This document shows, one piece after another, positions 7,872 through 16,158 of a stretch of 64,000 nucleotides of DNA (position 1 is its first letter; each line of letters begins with the position of its first letter). Location: positions 1 to 64,000 of the forward strand of contig CANMQJ010000018.1 in NCBI GenBank assembly GCA_947500005.1, written 5' to 3'. The notes below the pieces were generated by a model. That model made no database searches. It was not told the origin of the DNA and was given only the letters and a program-made list of their open reading frames with translations. Position numbers and translations under genes: made by a program. This DNA is from an uncultured Paracoccaceae bacterium (GTDB taxonomy: Bacteria > Pseudomonadota > Alphaproteobacteria > Rhodobacterales > Rhodobacteraceae).

Positions 7872-10289
7872 TCAGAAATCGAGGTTTTCAACGCTCAGTG
7901 CGTTCTGCTGGATGAACTCGCGCCGCGGTTCGACCACGTCGCCCATCAGCTTGGTGAAAAGGTCATCGGCCTCGACCATATCGTCGACGCGGACCTGAAG
8001 CAGGGTCCGGGCCTCGGGATCAAGGGTGGTTTCCCAGAGTTGATCGGGGTTCATTTCGCCCAACCCCTTGTATCGCTGCAGGCTGAGGCCCTTCTCTCCT
8101 TCTTCAAGGATGGCGCGGAGCAGGGTCAGGGGGCCGTGGATCACCTGGCCGCGGTCACGACGTACCAATGTGGCGGGCGTAGAATAGACATCCTGCAGGG
8201 CCTTGGTAAAGCTGCCGGTCTTGCGCGCCTCGCCCGAGCGCAGCATCGGGCCATCCAGCGTGCGCACCTCTTCGACCCCGCGCAGGATGCGGGCAAGGCG
8301 GATACCGTGATCCTGGGTGATGCGGCCCTGCCAGCCGCGCTCGTATTCCAGCGCGATCAGATCGAGGCGCGCAGCCACCTTGTCGGCCACGCCCTGCAGG
8401 TCGGAATCCACGGCGCCGGGCACGAAGGCCCCGGCCACTGCGGCCTGTTCGAGGATGTGGCGCGGGTAATGCGTCGGGAAGGCGTCGAGCACGCGCTTGA
8501 GTTGGCGCGCCTCGTCGACCACGCGGGTGAGGTCCTGGCTGGTGATCTCCTCGCCCGAACCGAGGCGCAGAACCGCGTTCTCGACGCCTTGCGCGATCAG
8601 GTAGTCGTCCATCGCCGCCTGATCCTTGAGATAGACCTCGGACTTGCCGCGCGACACCTTGTAGAGGGGCGGTTGCGCGATATAAAGGTATCCGCCCTCG
8701 ATCAGTTCCGGCATCTGCCGGTAGAAGAAGGTCAGCAGAAGGGTGCGGATATGCGCGCCGTCAACGTCGGCATCCGTCATGATGACGATCTTGTGGTAGC
8801 GCAGCTTCTTGATGTCGAACTCGTCGCGTCCGATCCCCGTTCCCAGCGCCATCACGAGATTGCCGATCTCCTGGCTCGACAGCATTCGGTCGAACCGGGC
8901 GCGCTCCACGTTGAGGATCTTGCCCTTGAGCGGCAGGATCGCCTGGGTCCGCCGGTCGCGCCCGGTCTGGGCCGAGCCGCCGGCGCTGTCACCCTCGACA
9001 AGGAACAGTTCGGTCTTGGAGGCGTCCTTTTCCGAGCAATCCTTGAGCTTGCCAGCCAGATAGTTCACGTCCATCGCCGTCTTGCGGCGGGTCAGCTCGC
9101 GGGCCTTGCGGGCGGCCTCGCGCGCCAGCGCCGCCTCGATGATCTTGCCGACGATCACCTTGGCTTCGTTGGGGTTCTCCTCGAACCATTCCGAGAGTTT
9201 CTCGTTCATCAGCCCCTCGACCGCGGGTCGCACCTCGGAAGAAACGAGCTTGTCCTTGGTCTGGGACGAGAATTTCGGATCGGGCACCTTGACGGACAAC
9301 ACGCAGGTCAGCCCCTCGCGCGCGTCATCCCCGGTGAAGCTGATCTTTTCGCGCTTGGCGATGCCGCTCGACTGGGCATAGCTGTTGATGGTCCGGGTCA
9401 GCGCGCCACGGAAGCCCGCGACATGGGCGCCGCCGTCGCGCTGGGGGATGTTGTTGGTGAAGGGCAGCACCGTCTCGTGATAGCTGTCATTCCACCACAT
9501 CGCGATCTCGACCCCGATCTCGTCGCGCTCGCCGGTGATATAGATCGGCTCGGGCATCATCTGGCTTTTGGAGCGGTCGAGATACTTGACGAATTCCTTG
9601 ACCCCGCCCTCGTAGAACAGCTCGCTGCGCAGCGCCTCGGCGGGGCGCTCATCCTCGAGGATGATTCGCACGCCGGAATTGAGGAAGGCCAGTTCGCGCA
9701 GGCGCTTTTCCAGCGTCTCGAAGCTGTATTCCAGGTTCGAGAAGGTTTCGGTCGAGGCAAGAAAGCGCACCTCGGTCCCGGTGCGGTCGCCGGCCTCGCC
9801 GGTGACGCGCAGGTGTTCGACCGTCTCGCCGCGTTCGAACTTGGCGAAATGCTCCTTGCCGTTGCGCCAGATGCGCAGTTCCAGCCATTCCGACAGCGCG
9901 TTCACGACGGACACGCCGACGCCGTGAAGGCCGCCCGACACCTTGTAGGAATTGCTGTCGAACTTCCCGCCAGCGTGCAACTGGGTCATGATGACCTCGG
10001 CGGCCGAAACGCCCTCCTCGGTATGGATATCCACCGGAATACCGCGGCCGTTATCGGACACGGAGACGCTGCTGTCGGCGTGAATTTTCACGCTCACATG
10101 GTCGGCATGGCCCGCGAGCGCCTCGTCGATACCGTTATCGACGACCTCGTAGACCATGTGATGCAGGCCCGACCCGTCATCGGTGTCACCGATATACATG
10201 CCCGGCCTTTTGCGGACAGCCTCCAACCCTTTGAGAACCTTGATGGAATCTGCACCATATTCTGCCTGGGGCTGCTCGTTTTCGGACAT
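7872..10289 (-). CDS. gyrB: DNA gyrase subunit B
   Basis: A full-length 805-residue GyrB. The N-terminal GHKL ATPase is seen in EVVDNGIDEA, DNGRGIPVD and GGLHGVGVSVVNAL. The central transducer follows, then the TOPRIM domain with EGDSAGG and DADVDGAHIRTLLLTFF, and the C-terminal QPPLYK region. With GyrA (not in this window) it introduces negative supercoils using ATP. It is the last gene of the interrupted dnaN-recF-lysE-gyrB series on the minus strand, 251 bp after the LysE gene, a gap long enough to hold its own promoter. The CBASS island starts directly downstream. Confidence 0.98.
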   Translation of the reverse strand: MSENEQPQAEYGADSIKVLKGLEAVRKRPGMYIGDTDDGSGLHHMVYEVVDNGIDEALAGHADHVSVKIHADSSVSVSDNGRGIPVDIHTEEGVSAAEVIMTQLHAGGKFDSNSYKVSGGLHGVGVSVVNALSEWLELRIWRNGKEHFAKFERGETVEHLRVTGEAGDRTGTEVRFLASTETFSNLEYSFETLEKRLRELAFLNSGVRIILEDERPAEALRSELFYEGGVKEFVKYLDRSKSQMMPEPIYITGERDEIGVEIAMWWNDSYHETVLPFTNNIPQRDGGAHVAGFRGALTRTINSYAQSSGIAKREKISFTGDDAREGLTCVLSVKVPDPKFSSQTKDKLVSSEVRPAVEGLMNEKLSEWFEENPNEAKVIVGKIIEAALAREAARKARELTRRKTAMDVNYLAGKLKDCSEKDASKTELFLVEGDSAGGSAQTGRDRRTQAILPLKGKILNVERARFDRMLSSQEIGNLVMALGTGIGRDEFDIKKLRYHKIVIMTDADVDGAHIRTLLLTFFYRQMPELIEGGYLYIAQPPLYKVSRGKSEVYLKDQAAMDDYLIAQGVENAVLRLGSGEEITSQDLTRVVDEARQLKRVLDAFPTHYPRHILEQAAVAGAFVPGAVDSDLQGVADKVAARLDLIALEYERGWQGRITQDHGIRLARILRGVEEVRTLDGPMLRSGEARKTGSFTKALQDVYSTPATLVRRDRGQVIHGPLTLLRAILEEGEKGLSLQRYKGLGEMNPDQLWETTLDPEARTLLQVRVDDMVEADDLFTKLMGDVVEPRREFIQQNALSVENLDF

Positions 10290-10540
10290 TCGCGGCTTCC
10301 TTCGTATTTTCCGGATTTATACGGAGTCCAGCCGGGAATGTCACGCGGATAGCCCGGTTTTCAAGCGGGTTCAGGCCGTCCTGGTCCCCAGCGCCGCGGC
10401 CCTTGGCACAAGAGAGCCGGGGGCGTCTGGTCCCGTGGCCCGGCCCCTTCCGGATCTGTCGGCTGAAAGGCATGGCGGGCGCTGTTTTCCCGCCGCGCCC
10501 ACGATCGCGGCACAGGCGTCGGAGAGTTCGTCGAGATGGC

Positions 10541-11161
10541 TCACGAAAACGGAATGACCAGCCCCACCCCGACCAGCAGCGCGCCCGAGACCAACCGGAT
10601 CCGCCGCGTGGCGCTAGGCGAGCTCACCAGCCCGCGGACCCGGTGAATGAACCCCGCCATGGCCAGGTTGCCAAGAAGCGGTACCAGCAGCGACAGGATC
10701 ACGATCAGGATGATATCGGTGCGAGTGATCCGGGTCAGATCGAAGAAGCCGGGCAAGACGCCCATGTAGAACAGGATCGCCTTGGGGTTGGCGAGGATCA
10801 CGAACAGCCCCGCCACGAACCCCGCCCATCGACCGGGGCGCGTCAGGGCGCGATCCTCCGCGATCCTTTCATCCGCGGTCCGGATCACGCCAATCCCCAT
10901 GACCAGGAACACGACGCTTGCCACGTATCGCAGAATCGTCATGAACCCCTCGACCTCCTGCACCAGCCAGGCCACGCCGAGGATCGCGATGAGCGGCCAG
11001 AACATGTCGCCCACGGCCACGCCAAGCGCCAGCGGCCAGGCCGCGCCGAACCCGCCGGTCATCGCGCGCGCCATGATGGCCAGCCAGACCGGCCCGGGGG
11101 TAAGGAAGAGGATGAGCAGCGCTCCGGCATAAAGCGTCAGGTCCCATGGCGTCACGGTCAC
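10541..11161 (-). CDS. LysE/RhtB-family amino-acid exporter
   Basis: A 206-residue inner-membrane protein of the LysE/RhtB translocator family. It has a hydrophobic N-terminus with the LFLTPGPVWLAIM motif, the usual six predicted membrane helices, and LANPKAILFYMG near residue 125. These exporters expel amino acids or related metabolites; the substrate cannot be predicted here. Its ATG overlaps the recF stop (ATGA, 11158-11161), so it is translationally coupled to recF. An exporter inside the recF-gyrB series is an odd passenger; whether the linkage is conserved would need comparison. Confidence 0.88.
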   Translation of the reverse strand: MTVTPWDLTLYAGALLILFLTPGPVWLAIMARAMTGGFGAAWPLALGVAVGDMFWPLIAILGVAWLVQEVEGFMTILRYVASVVFLVMGIGVIRTADERIAEDRALTRPGRWAGFVAGLFVILANPKAILFYMGVLPGFFDLTRITRTDIILIVILSLLVPLLGNLAMAGFIHRVRGLVSSPSATRRIRLVSGALLVGVGLVIPFS

Positions 11162-12258
11162 GATACGCGGACCTCGGACAGCCCGCCGGCCTCGACCACT
11201 TCCAGAACCTGCGCCCGCGCGCCGAGTTCGGCGAACAGTTCCGGCCCTGTCCCGGTCATCCAGGCCTGTGCGCCAAGTGCGCAGATCTCATCGTACAGCG
11301 CCGCGCGCCGGTCAGCGTCCAGATGCGCGGAAACCTCGTCCAGCAGCACGATGGGCGGCGCCCCGATCATCGCGGCCAGCGCCCGCGCGTTCGACAGGAT
11401 CAGCGACACCAAAAGCGCCTTCTGCTCGCCCGTCGAACAATCCCGCGCCGGAACGCCCTTGGCCGTGTAGACGGCATGAAGGTCCGCGCGGTGCGGCCCC
11501 ACCAGGGTGCGCCCGGCGGCCAGATCGCGGAACCGGCTCGCGGCAAGCATCTCGCGCAGATCTGTTTCGCTCTCGGGCAAATCGCCATCGGCATGTTGCA
11601 AGTCCAGTTCGGCCGAGGGGAACCCCGTCTCTGCCTGACCCTGCGCGGCGCGCACCAGCTCCAGGGCAGCCACCCGTCCGACATGGATGCGTGCGCCGGC
11701 CTGCGCCATCTGCGCCTCAAGCGCGCCATACCAATGCGCGTCCCGCACCTGGTCCTTGAGCAACCGGTTGCGTTCGCGCATCGCCTTTTCATAGGTCAGC
11801 GCCGCCTCGGCATGATCGGGGTCAAAGCTCAGGGCCATCCGGTCGAGGAAGCGCCGTCGCCCTTCCGCCCCCTCGATCCATAGCCGGTCCATCGACGGGA
11901 TAAGCCAGACCATGCGCACGCGCCGGCCCAGGTCGACCTGGCTTGCGGTCTTTCCGTCGATGCGCACCTGGCGCGCCGCCCCACCGTCCGACCACGTCTC
12001 GATCTCGGAAACCCGCCCCTGCGACTCCAGGAGCCCCGCCAGCTTCCAGCCGGGCGCCTCGGGACGCGCGACCATCTCGGCAGCACTCGCCCGCCGCAAC
12101 CCGCGCCCCGGAGAGAACAGCGAGACCGCCTCGAGGATATTCGTCTTGCCCGCCCCGTTCGGCCCGTAAAGGGCCACCGGCCGCGCGTCGAGCACCATGC
12201 GTGCCCGTTGGTGCGAGCGGAAATGGGACAAGGACAATCCGGTCAGGGCCAGTGCCAT
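11158..12258 (-). CDS. recF: DNA replication and repair protein RecF
   Basis: A 366-residue RecF. The SMC-like ATPase shows Walker A GPNGAGKTN (32-40), the ABC-type signature near DCSTGEQKALLVSLILSNA and Walker B PPIVLLDEVSAHLD. RecF acts with RecO and RecR to load RecA at gapped DNA and helps restart stalled forks. Length is normal for the family. It lies 58 bp after dnaN on the same strand and is coupled to the downstream LysE gene by a 4-nt overlap. Confidence 0.97.
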   Translation of the reverse strand: MALALTGLSLSHFRSHQRARMVLDARPVALYGPNGAGKTNILEAVSLFSPGRGLRRASAAEMVARPEAPGWKLAGLLESQGRVSEIETWSDGGAARQVRIDGKTASQVDLGRRVRMVWLIPSMDRLWIEGAEGRRRFLDRMALSFDPDHAEAALTYEKAMRERNRLLKDQVRDAHWYGALEAQMAQAGARIHVGRVAALELVRAAQGQAETGFPSAELDLQHADGDLPESETDLREMLAASRFRDLAAGRTLVGPHRADLHAVYTAKGVPARDCSTGEQKALLVSLILSNARALAAMIGAPPIVLLDEVSAHLDADRRAALYDEICALGAQAWMTGTGPELFAELGARAQVLEVVEAGGLSEVRVS

Positions 12259-12316
12259 GACCCCTCCCTTCTTCTCGTGAAAAAAATGGCCGCCGGAGGC
12301 GTCGCGCGCAGCGCGA

Positions 12317-13438
12317 TCACACGCGCATCGGCATCACGACATAGACCGCGCTCAGGTCATTGCCCTCGCGCATCAGGGTCGGGTCGCCCGAGGAGTTGAA
12401 GAGGAAGACGGCATTCTCGCGATCCACCTGGCTGGCGATTTCCAGCAGGTATTTCGCGTTGAACCCGATCTCCAGCCGCTCGTCGTTATAGGCCACCGCC
12501 AGCTCTTCCTCGGCCGCGCCGCTGTCGGGCGCGTTGACCGACAGGATCAGCCGATCCTCGTCCAGCTGCAGCTTGACCGCGCGGGAGCGTTCCGAGGACA
12601 CCGTCGCCACCCGGTCCACCGCCCTGGCGAACTCCGCCGCGTCCACCTCGAGCTTGCGGGTATTCGATTGCGGGATGACCCGGCTGTAATCGGGGAAGGT
12701 CCCGTCGATCACCTTCGAGGTCAGCGTGATGTCGGGCGTGGCAAAGCGGATCTTGGTCTCGCTTACCGACACGGCGATATCCATATCGTCATCGTCCAAG
12801 AGCTTGCGCAGCTCGCCCACCGTCTTGCGAGGCACGATGACGCCGGGCATGTCCTCGGCGCCCGCAGGCAAGTCCGCGTCTATCCGCGCCAAGCGGTGCC
12901 CATCGGTCGCCACGCAGCGCAGCACCTTGCCGCCCTCGGAGCCGTCGGCCACATGCATGTAGACGCCATTGAGGTAATAGCGCGTCTCCTCGGTCGAGAT
13001 CGCGAATTTCGACTTGTCGAAGAGCCGCCTCAACAGCGCCGCATTGGCGGAGAAGTTCGACTCGTATTCCGACGAGGCCATCACCGGGAAATCTTCCTTG
13101 GGCAAGGTCGCGAGCGAGAAGTTCGACCGCCCCGCCTCGACCGTCAGCCGCCCGGCCGCGCTGTCGGCAGTCAGCGTCACCAGCGCCCCGTCGGGCAGCT
13201 TGCGCACGATCTCGTGCAGGGTGGTGGCGGCCACGGTTGTGGCGCCTGCGCGTTCGACCTGGGCGGGAGCCTTGTCGACCACCTCGACATCCAGATCGGT
13301 GGCGCGAAACTGTACCTGGTCGCCCTCGGCCTCGATCAGCACGTTCGCCAGAATCGGGATCGTGTTTCGACGTTCCACGACGGACTGTGCCTGGGACACG
13401 GCCTTGAGCAATGTGCCGCGTTCGATGCTGATCTTCAT
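12317..13438 (-). CDS. dnaN: DNA polymerase III sliding clamp (beta subunit)
   Basis: A 373-residue beta clamp with three repeated clamp folds and the conserved opening MKISIERGTLLKAV. Internal landmarks are ATDGHRLAR (about residue 178) and the C-terminal YVVMPMRV, which contributes to the partner-binding pocket. The dimeric ring tethers replicative and repair polymerases to DNA. The gene is separated from dnaA by phyH and an RTX gene, unlike the contiguous dnaA-dnaN of many bacteria. A divergent gap upstream of 13438 carries a direct repeat that may belong to its promoter. Confidence 0.98.
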   Translation of the reverse strand: MKISIERGTLLKAVSQAQSVVERRNTIPILANVLIEAEGDQVQFRATDLDVEVVDKAPAQVERAGATTVAATTLHEIVRKLPDGALVTLTADSAAGRLTVEAGRSNFSLATLPKEDFPVMASSEYESNFSANAALLRRLFDKSKFAISTEETRYYLNGVYMHVADGSEGGKVLRCVATDGHRLARIDADLPAGAEDMPGVIVPRKTVGELRKLLDDDDMDIAVSVSETKIRFATPDITLTSKVIDGTFPDYSRVIPQSNTRKLEVDAAEFARAVDRVATVSSERSRAVKLQLDEDRLILSVNAPDSGAAEEELAVAYNDERLEIGFNAKYLLEIASQVDRENAVFLFNSSGDPTLMREGNDLSAVYVVMPMRV

Positions 13439-13486
13439 ACCCTCGTTTCCTTCGACATGTTTTGGACTGGGGCCGGGACTGGCAAC

Positions 13487-13532
13487 CTAGCGGTTTGCCC
13501 CATCGGCACAAGGTTTTTCTAGCGATTTGCCC
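13487..13532. promoter_or_regulatory. Direct repeat upstream of dnaN
   Basis: CTAGCGRTTTGCCC occurs at 13487-13500 and 13519-13532 (one mismatch, period 32), within 100 bp upstream of the dnaN start. The spacing of about three helical turns suits paired protein-binding sites. The binding factor is unknown; the motif is not a DnaA box. Confidence 0.35.
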
Positions 13533-13647
13533 TTGTATCGCTGGGGGCGTCAAGGGGGGCGGACAGGACCTTCGCGGCGCTATGGCTTTGCTGCCGATTG
13601 CCAGCCGCCTCTCGCCGTGAGACGCTGCGCGGCAGGGAGGACAGTTC

Positions 13648-14535
13648 ATGATCACCAAAGACGCCGCGCGTCAGGCCGCCGAACAATATATCGAAGAGGG
13701 CTATGCCCTGATCCCCCAGTTCATCGACGGGGACGAGGTGGAAAGGTTGCGCGCCGAAACGGCCCGTATCTATGCCGAGGGGCTCAAGCACCATGCCAGC
13801 TGGCGGCACGGCAACCTCGCCTTCGAGATCCTCCCCGAAGCCGATTTCGGCGCCCGCTACGTGATCCAGGCCTATTGGATGGCGTGGATCTCGGAGTATT
13901 TCGAGCGGTTCCGGCGGTCCGAGGCCTATTTCACCCTTCTCGAACCCATCCTTGGCGACAGCATCAAGCAGGTCGCGCAGCAGATCCACTGGAAGCCGCC
14001 CGGCGCGCGATTGACCGGCTACCGGTTTCACCAGGACCTGCGCTTTCGCGCGGCGCGCGACGCCTATCGCGACATCACCGGCTCGACCGTGAATACCGGT
14101 CTGGCCATCGATCCCTCGACGCGTGAGAACGGTTGTCTCCAGGTGATCCCGGGTTCGCACAAGCTGGGCTATATCGGTCTTTCCGATGACAGCGAGGGCG
14201 GGCAGATCATGAAGGGGCTGACCGCCGAGGAGGAACTGCGCGCAAAGGGGCTTGACCCCGACAACATCGTCTGGCTGGAACAGGAGCCGGGGGACATCGC
14301 GCTCTGGGGTCTTCTGACCGTGCACGGATCACTCCCCAACAGCTCGGACCACGATCGCGCGTTTGCCATTTCGAGCTATGTGAAGGCTCAGAACGCCGAT
14401 CGTGGTGAATGGGCGTTCCGCGACGGGCACTCGGTGACTTTGGGACGTGAACCGAAGCTCTGCAAATACGAGGCGCTGCACGAGCGGCCCGAACCGCATT
14501 ACATCGACGACAAGTGGTATGCCGACAGCGCGTGA
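13648..14535 (+). CDS. Phytanoyl-CoA dioxygenase (PhyH) family protein
   Basis: A 295-residue Fe(II)/2-oxoglutarate-dependent dioxygenase of the PhyH family. The iron-binding triad is visible as H128 and D130 in RFHQDL and H225 in LLTVHGSLPN. A conserved RENGCLQVIPGSH segment lies at 158-170. Such enzymes hydroxylate diverse lipids and metabolites; the substrate is not evident. It has a good AGGGAGG before ATG 13648. It is the only plus-strand gene between dnaN and dnaA and ends against the convergent RTX gene, sharing a hairpin. Confidence 0.87.
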   Translation: MITKDAARQAAEQYIEEGYALIPQFIDGDEVERLRAETARIYAEGLKHHASWRHGNLAFEILPEADFGARYVIQAYWMAWISEYFERFRRSEAYFTLLEPILGDSIKQVAQQIHWKPPGARLTGYRFHQDLRFRAARDAYRDITGSTVNTGLAIDPSTRENGCLQVIPGSHKLGYIGLSDDSEGGQIMKGLTAEEELRAKGLDPDNIVWLEQEPGDIALWGLLTVHGSLPNSSDHDRAFAISSYVKAQNADRGEWAFRDGHSVTLGREPKLCKYEALHERPEPHYIDDKWYADSA

Positions 14536-14544
14536 TACCGGCAC

Positions 14545-14574
14545 AAAAAGGGGCCGGGAACGTGCCCGGCCCCT
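14545..14574 (-). terminator. Hairpin terminator between convergent phyH and RTX genes
   Basis: A 10-bp GC stem (14549-14558 with 14565-14574) is followed on the minus strand by TTTTT, the form of an intrinsic terminator for the RTX gene. The plus-strand side lacks a T-run but could still slow read-through from phyH. Confidence 0.8.
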
Positions 14575-14593
14575 GAAATGACGTCCGCCAATA

Positions 14594-15796
14594 TCAGGTC
14601 AGGAAAACGTCGTTTGCGGTGAGATCAATGTGGCCGACGAGCGACAGCTCGAAATCGCCGGTCAGCCCGTTGGCGTCTCGGACATGGATGTTGGTCACAT
14701 CCCCCAGCCCGTCGCGCTGGCCATGTTCGAAATAGGCCTCGGCCCCCGGCGCGTTCGAGAAGCCCGCCTGCTCGCCCATGAAGACGGCGTTGAAGCCCAG
14801 AATCGCGATCAGGTCGCCCCCCGTGACAAAGTCCGAAATGACATCCACGGCCGACGAGGCGCCACCGCTGTCTCCGAAGGAGAAGTAGAAGACATCGTAG
14901 CCTTCACCGCCCATCATGTAGTCGCCGATATCGCCGTTACCGTTCGCGCCGCCGATGAGAACATCGTTGCCGGCGTCGCCCTGAAGGTAATCGTTTCCCG
15001 CGCCACCTTTGAGAGTGTCGTTGCCTTCGCGTCCCCAGAGCGTGTCATTGCCCAGACCGCCATCGAGCTCGTCGTTGCCGGAACCGCCGTCCAACCTGTC
15101 GTTGCCCTTGTTTCCCGACATGCGGTCATCCTGGCTGTTACCATACATGCGGTCATCGCCCAGATCCCCGATCATGACGTCCACGCCACTGCCGCCATGC
15201 ATCTGGTCGTCACCGTCGCCGCCATGAAGAAGATCGTTGCCGCCACCACCAAAAACCTGGTCGTCGCCGTCGCCACCGAAAACACTGTCCCGGCCCGCAT
15301 CGCCCCAGAGCACGTCATTGCCTGCGCCGCCCTCGACCGAGTCGTCGCCACCGCCAGCACGAACCCAGTCATGGCCGCTGCCGGCGTCGATGCGGTCGTT
15401 GCCGAAACCGCCGCGGAGGCCGTCATTGCCGGTTCCCCCGTTGATGATGTCGTTGCCGTTGCCGCCCTCGATCAGGTCGTCGCCGACATCTCCGATCAGG
15501 ACGTCGTTGCCGTCGCCACCCTCCAGCGTGTCGTCGCCCCTGCCGCCATGCAGCAAGTCATTGCCAGTGCCGCCGGAGGCGAAGTCGTCACCGTCATAGA
15601 GAAAGATCCGGTCATCGCCCCAAAGGCCATAGGCCGTGTCGTTCAGCGCCGAGCCCTCGAAATGGTCGGCGTCGAACCAGTCGATCCAGATCGCGCCTGG
15701 GGCCAGGACCACGTTGCCGTTTCCGGGCCACAGCGGGGACAGGTTGACCGTGATCTGGAATTCTTCGATCGTTCTGCTGAAACCGAATTTTTTCAT
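14594..15796 (-). CDS. RTX calcium-binding repeat protein
   Basis: A 400-residue acidic protein whose residues about 65-290 are tandem GGxGxDxLxG nonapeptides, with more than twenty visible units such as GGTGNDLLHGG and GGDGNDVLIG. These form calcium-stabilised beta-rolls. The C-terminal 110 residues (with DVISDFVTGGDLI) resemble the export region of serralysin-type RTX proteins, so type I secretion is likely. There is no Sec signal peptide, as expected for that route. The N-terminal 60 residues carry no recognisable enzyme domain, so a surface or matrix role is plausible. No type I secretion genes lie nearby. Confidence 0.88.
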   Translation of the reverse strand: MKKFGFSRTIEEFQITVNLSPLWPGNGNVVLAPGAIWIDWFDADHFEGSALNDTAYGLWGDDRIFLYDGDDFASGGTGNDLLHGGRGDDTLEGGDGNDVLIGDVGDDLIEGGNGNDIINGGTGNDGLRGGFGNDRIDAGSGHDWVRAGGGDDSVEGGAGNDVLWGDAGRDSVFGGDGDDQVFGGGGNDLLHGGDGDDQMHGGSGVDVMIGDLGDDRMYGNSQDDRMSGNKGNDRLDGGSGNDELDGGLGNDTLWGREGNDTLKGGAGNDYLQGDAGNDVLIGGANGNGDIGDYMMGGEGYDVFYFSFGDSGGASSAVDVISDFVTGGDLIAILGFNAVFMGEQAGFSNAPGAEAYFEHGQRDGLGDVTNIHVRDANGLTGDFELSLVGHIDLTANDVFLT

Positions 15797-15827
15797 TTTT
15801 CATGTCCTTTTGAATGAACGCCGACAC

Positions 15828-15843
15828 GCATTCGTACGAATGC
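15828..15843. promoter_or_regulatory. Perfect 16-bp palindrome upstream of the RTX gene
   Basis: GCATTCGTACGAATGC is a perfect palindrome 32-47 bp upstream of the RTX start codon, in the place expected for an operator near the core promoter. The regulator is unknown. Confidence 0.45.
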
Positions 15844-16121
15844 AATGCCGTGTCCGGTCCGAACCGGTATTCGCCGGTCCGGTCGCTTCAGGTAATCGGA
15901 AGTCTTGTGAAGAGTTTTCAGGTGACTGGATACGCCACCTTTCGGCCTTTCCCGAGGATCAGGGGATCGGGCGGGAACCGCGGATGGGTGCCGAAAGAGA
16001 ACACAGGTCGTACGAGCCTGTCATGGCCATTTTCGAAACGCCTCATTGTTGAACTCACGGGACAACGAGTGACCGATTCTGGGGCTTCGAGATATGAACT
16101 GCGTCACACAAGGCAATCTTT

Positions 16122-16145
16122 CGCGCGGCCTGCTGCGGCCGCGCG
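16122..16145 (-). terminator. Stem-loop after dnaA
   Basis: A 9-bp CGCGCGGCC stem with a 6-nt loop lies 14 bp past the dnaA stop on the minus strand. It has no T-run, so it may protect the mRNA end or act as a weak terminator. Confidence 0.45.
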
Positions 16146-16158
16146 GAGCGTGTCAAGG

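Larger units (their letters stand above)
15797..16158. other. Gap between RTX gene and dnaA
   Basis: A 362-bp gap containing the RTX promoter region and the 3' end of the dnaA transcript. It holds a perfect 16-bp palindrome (15828-15843) and a 9-bp stem-loop (16122-16130 with 16137-16145) just past the dnaA stop. I searched it by eye for TTATCCACA-type DnaA boxes and saw none. Confidence 0.6.

Noticed and set aside
7833..10352. Long plus-strand frame over gyrB
   Set aside because: It is the antisense shadow of gyrB; high GC keeps opposite frames open, and the translation has no family features.
14960..15590. CRISPR-like repetition
   Set aside because: The periodicity is about 27 bp of coding repeats (RTX nonapeptides), not direct repeats with unique spacers.
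14630..15817. Plus-strand frame over the RTX gene with repeating residues
   Set aside because: The apparent repeats simply mirror the RTX nonapeptide repeats on the opposite strand.
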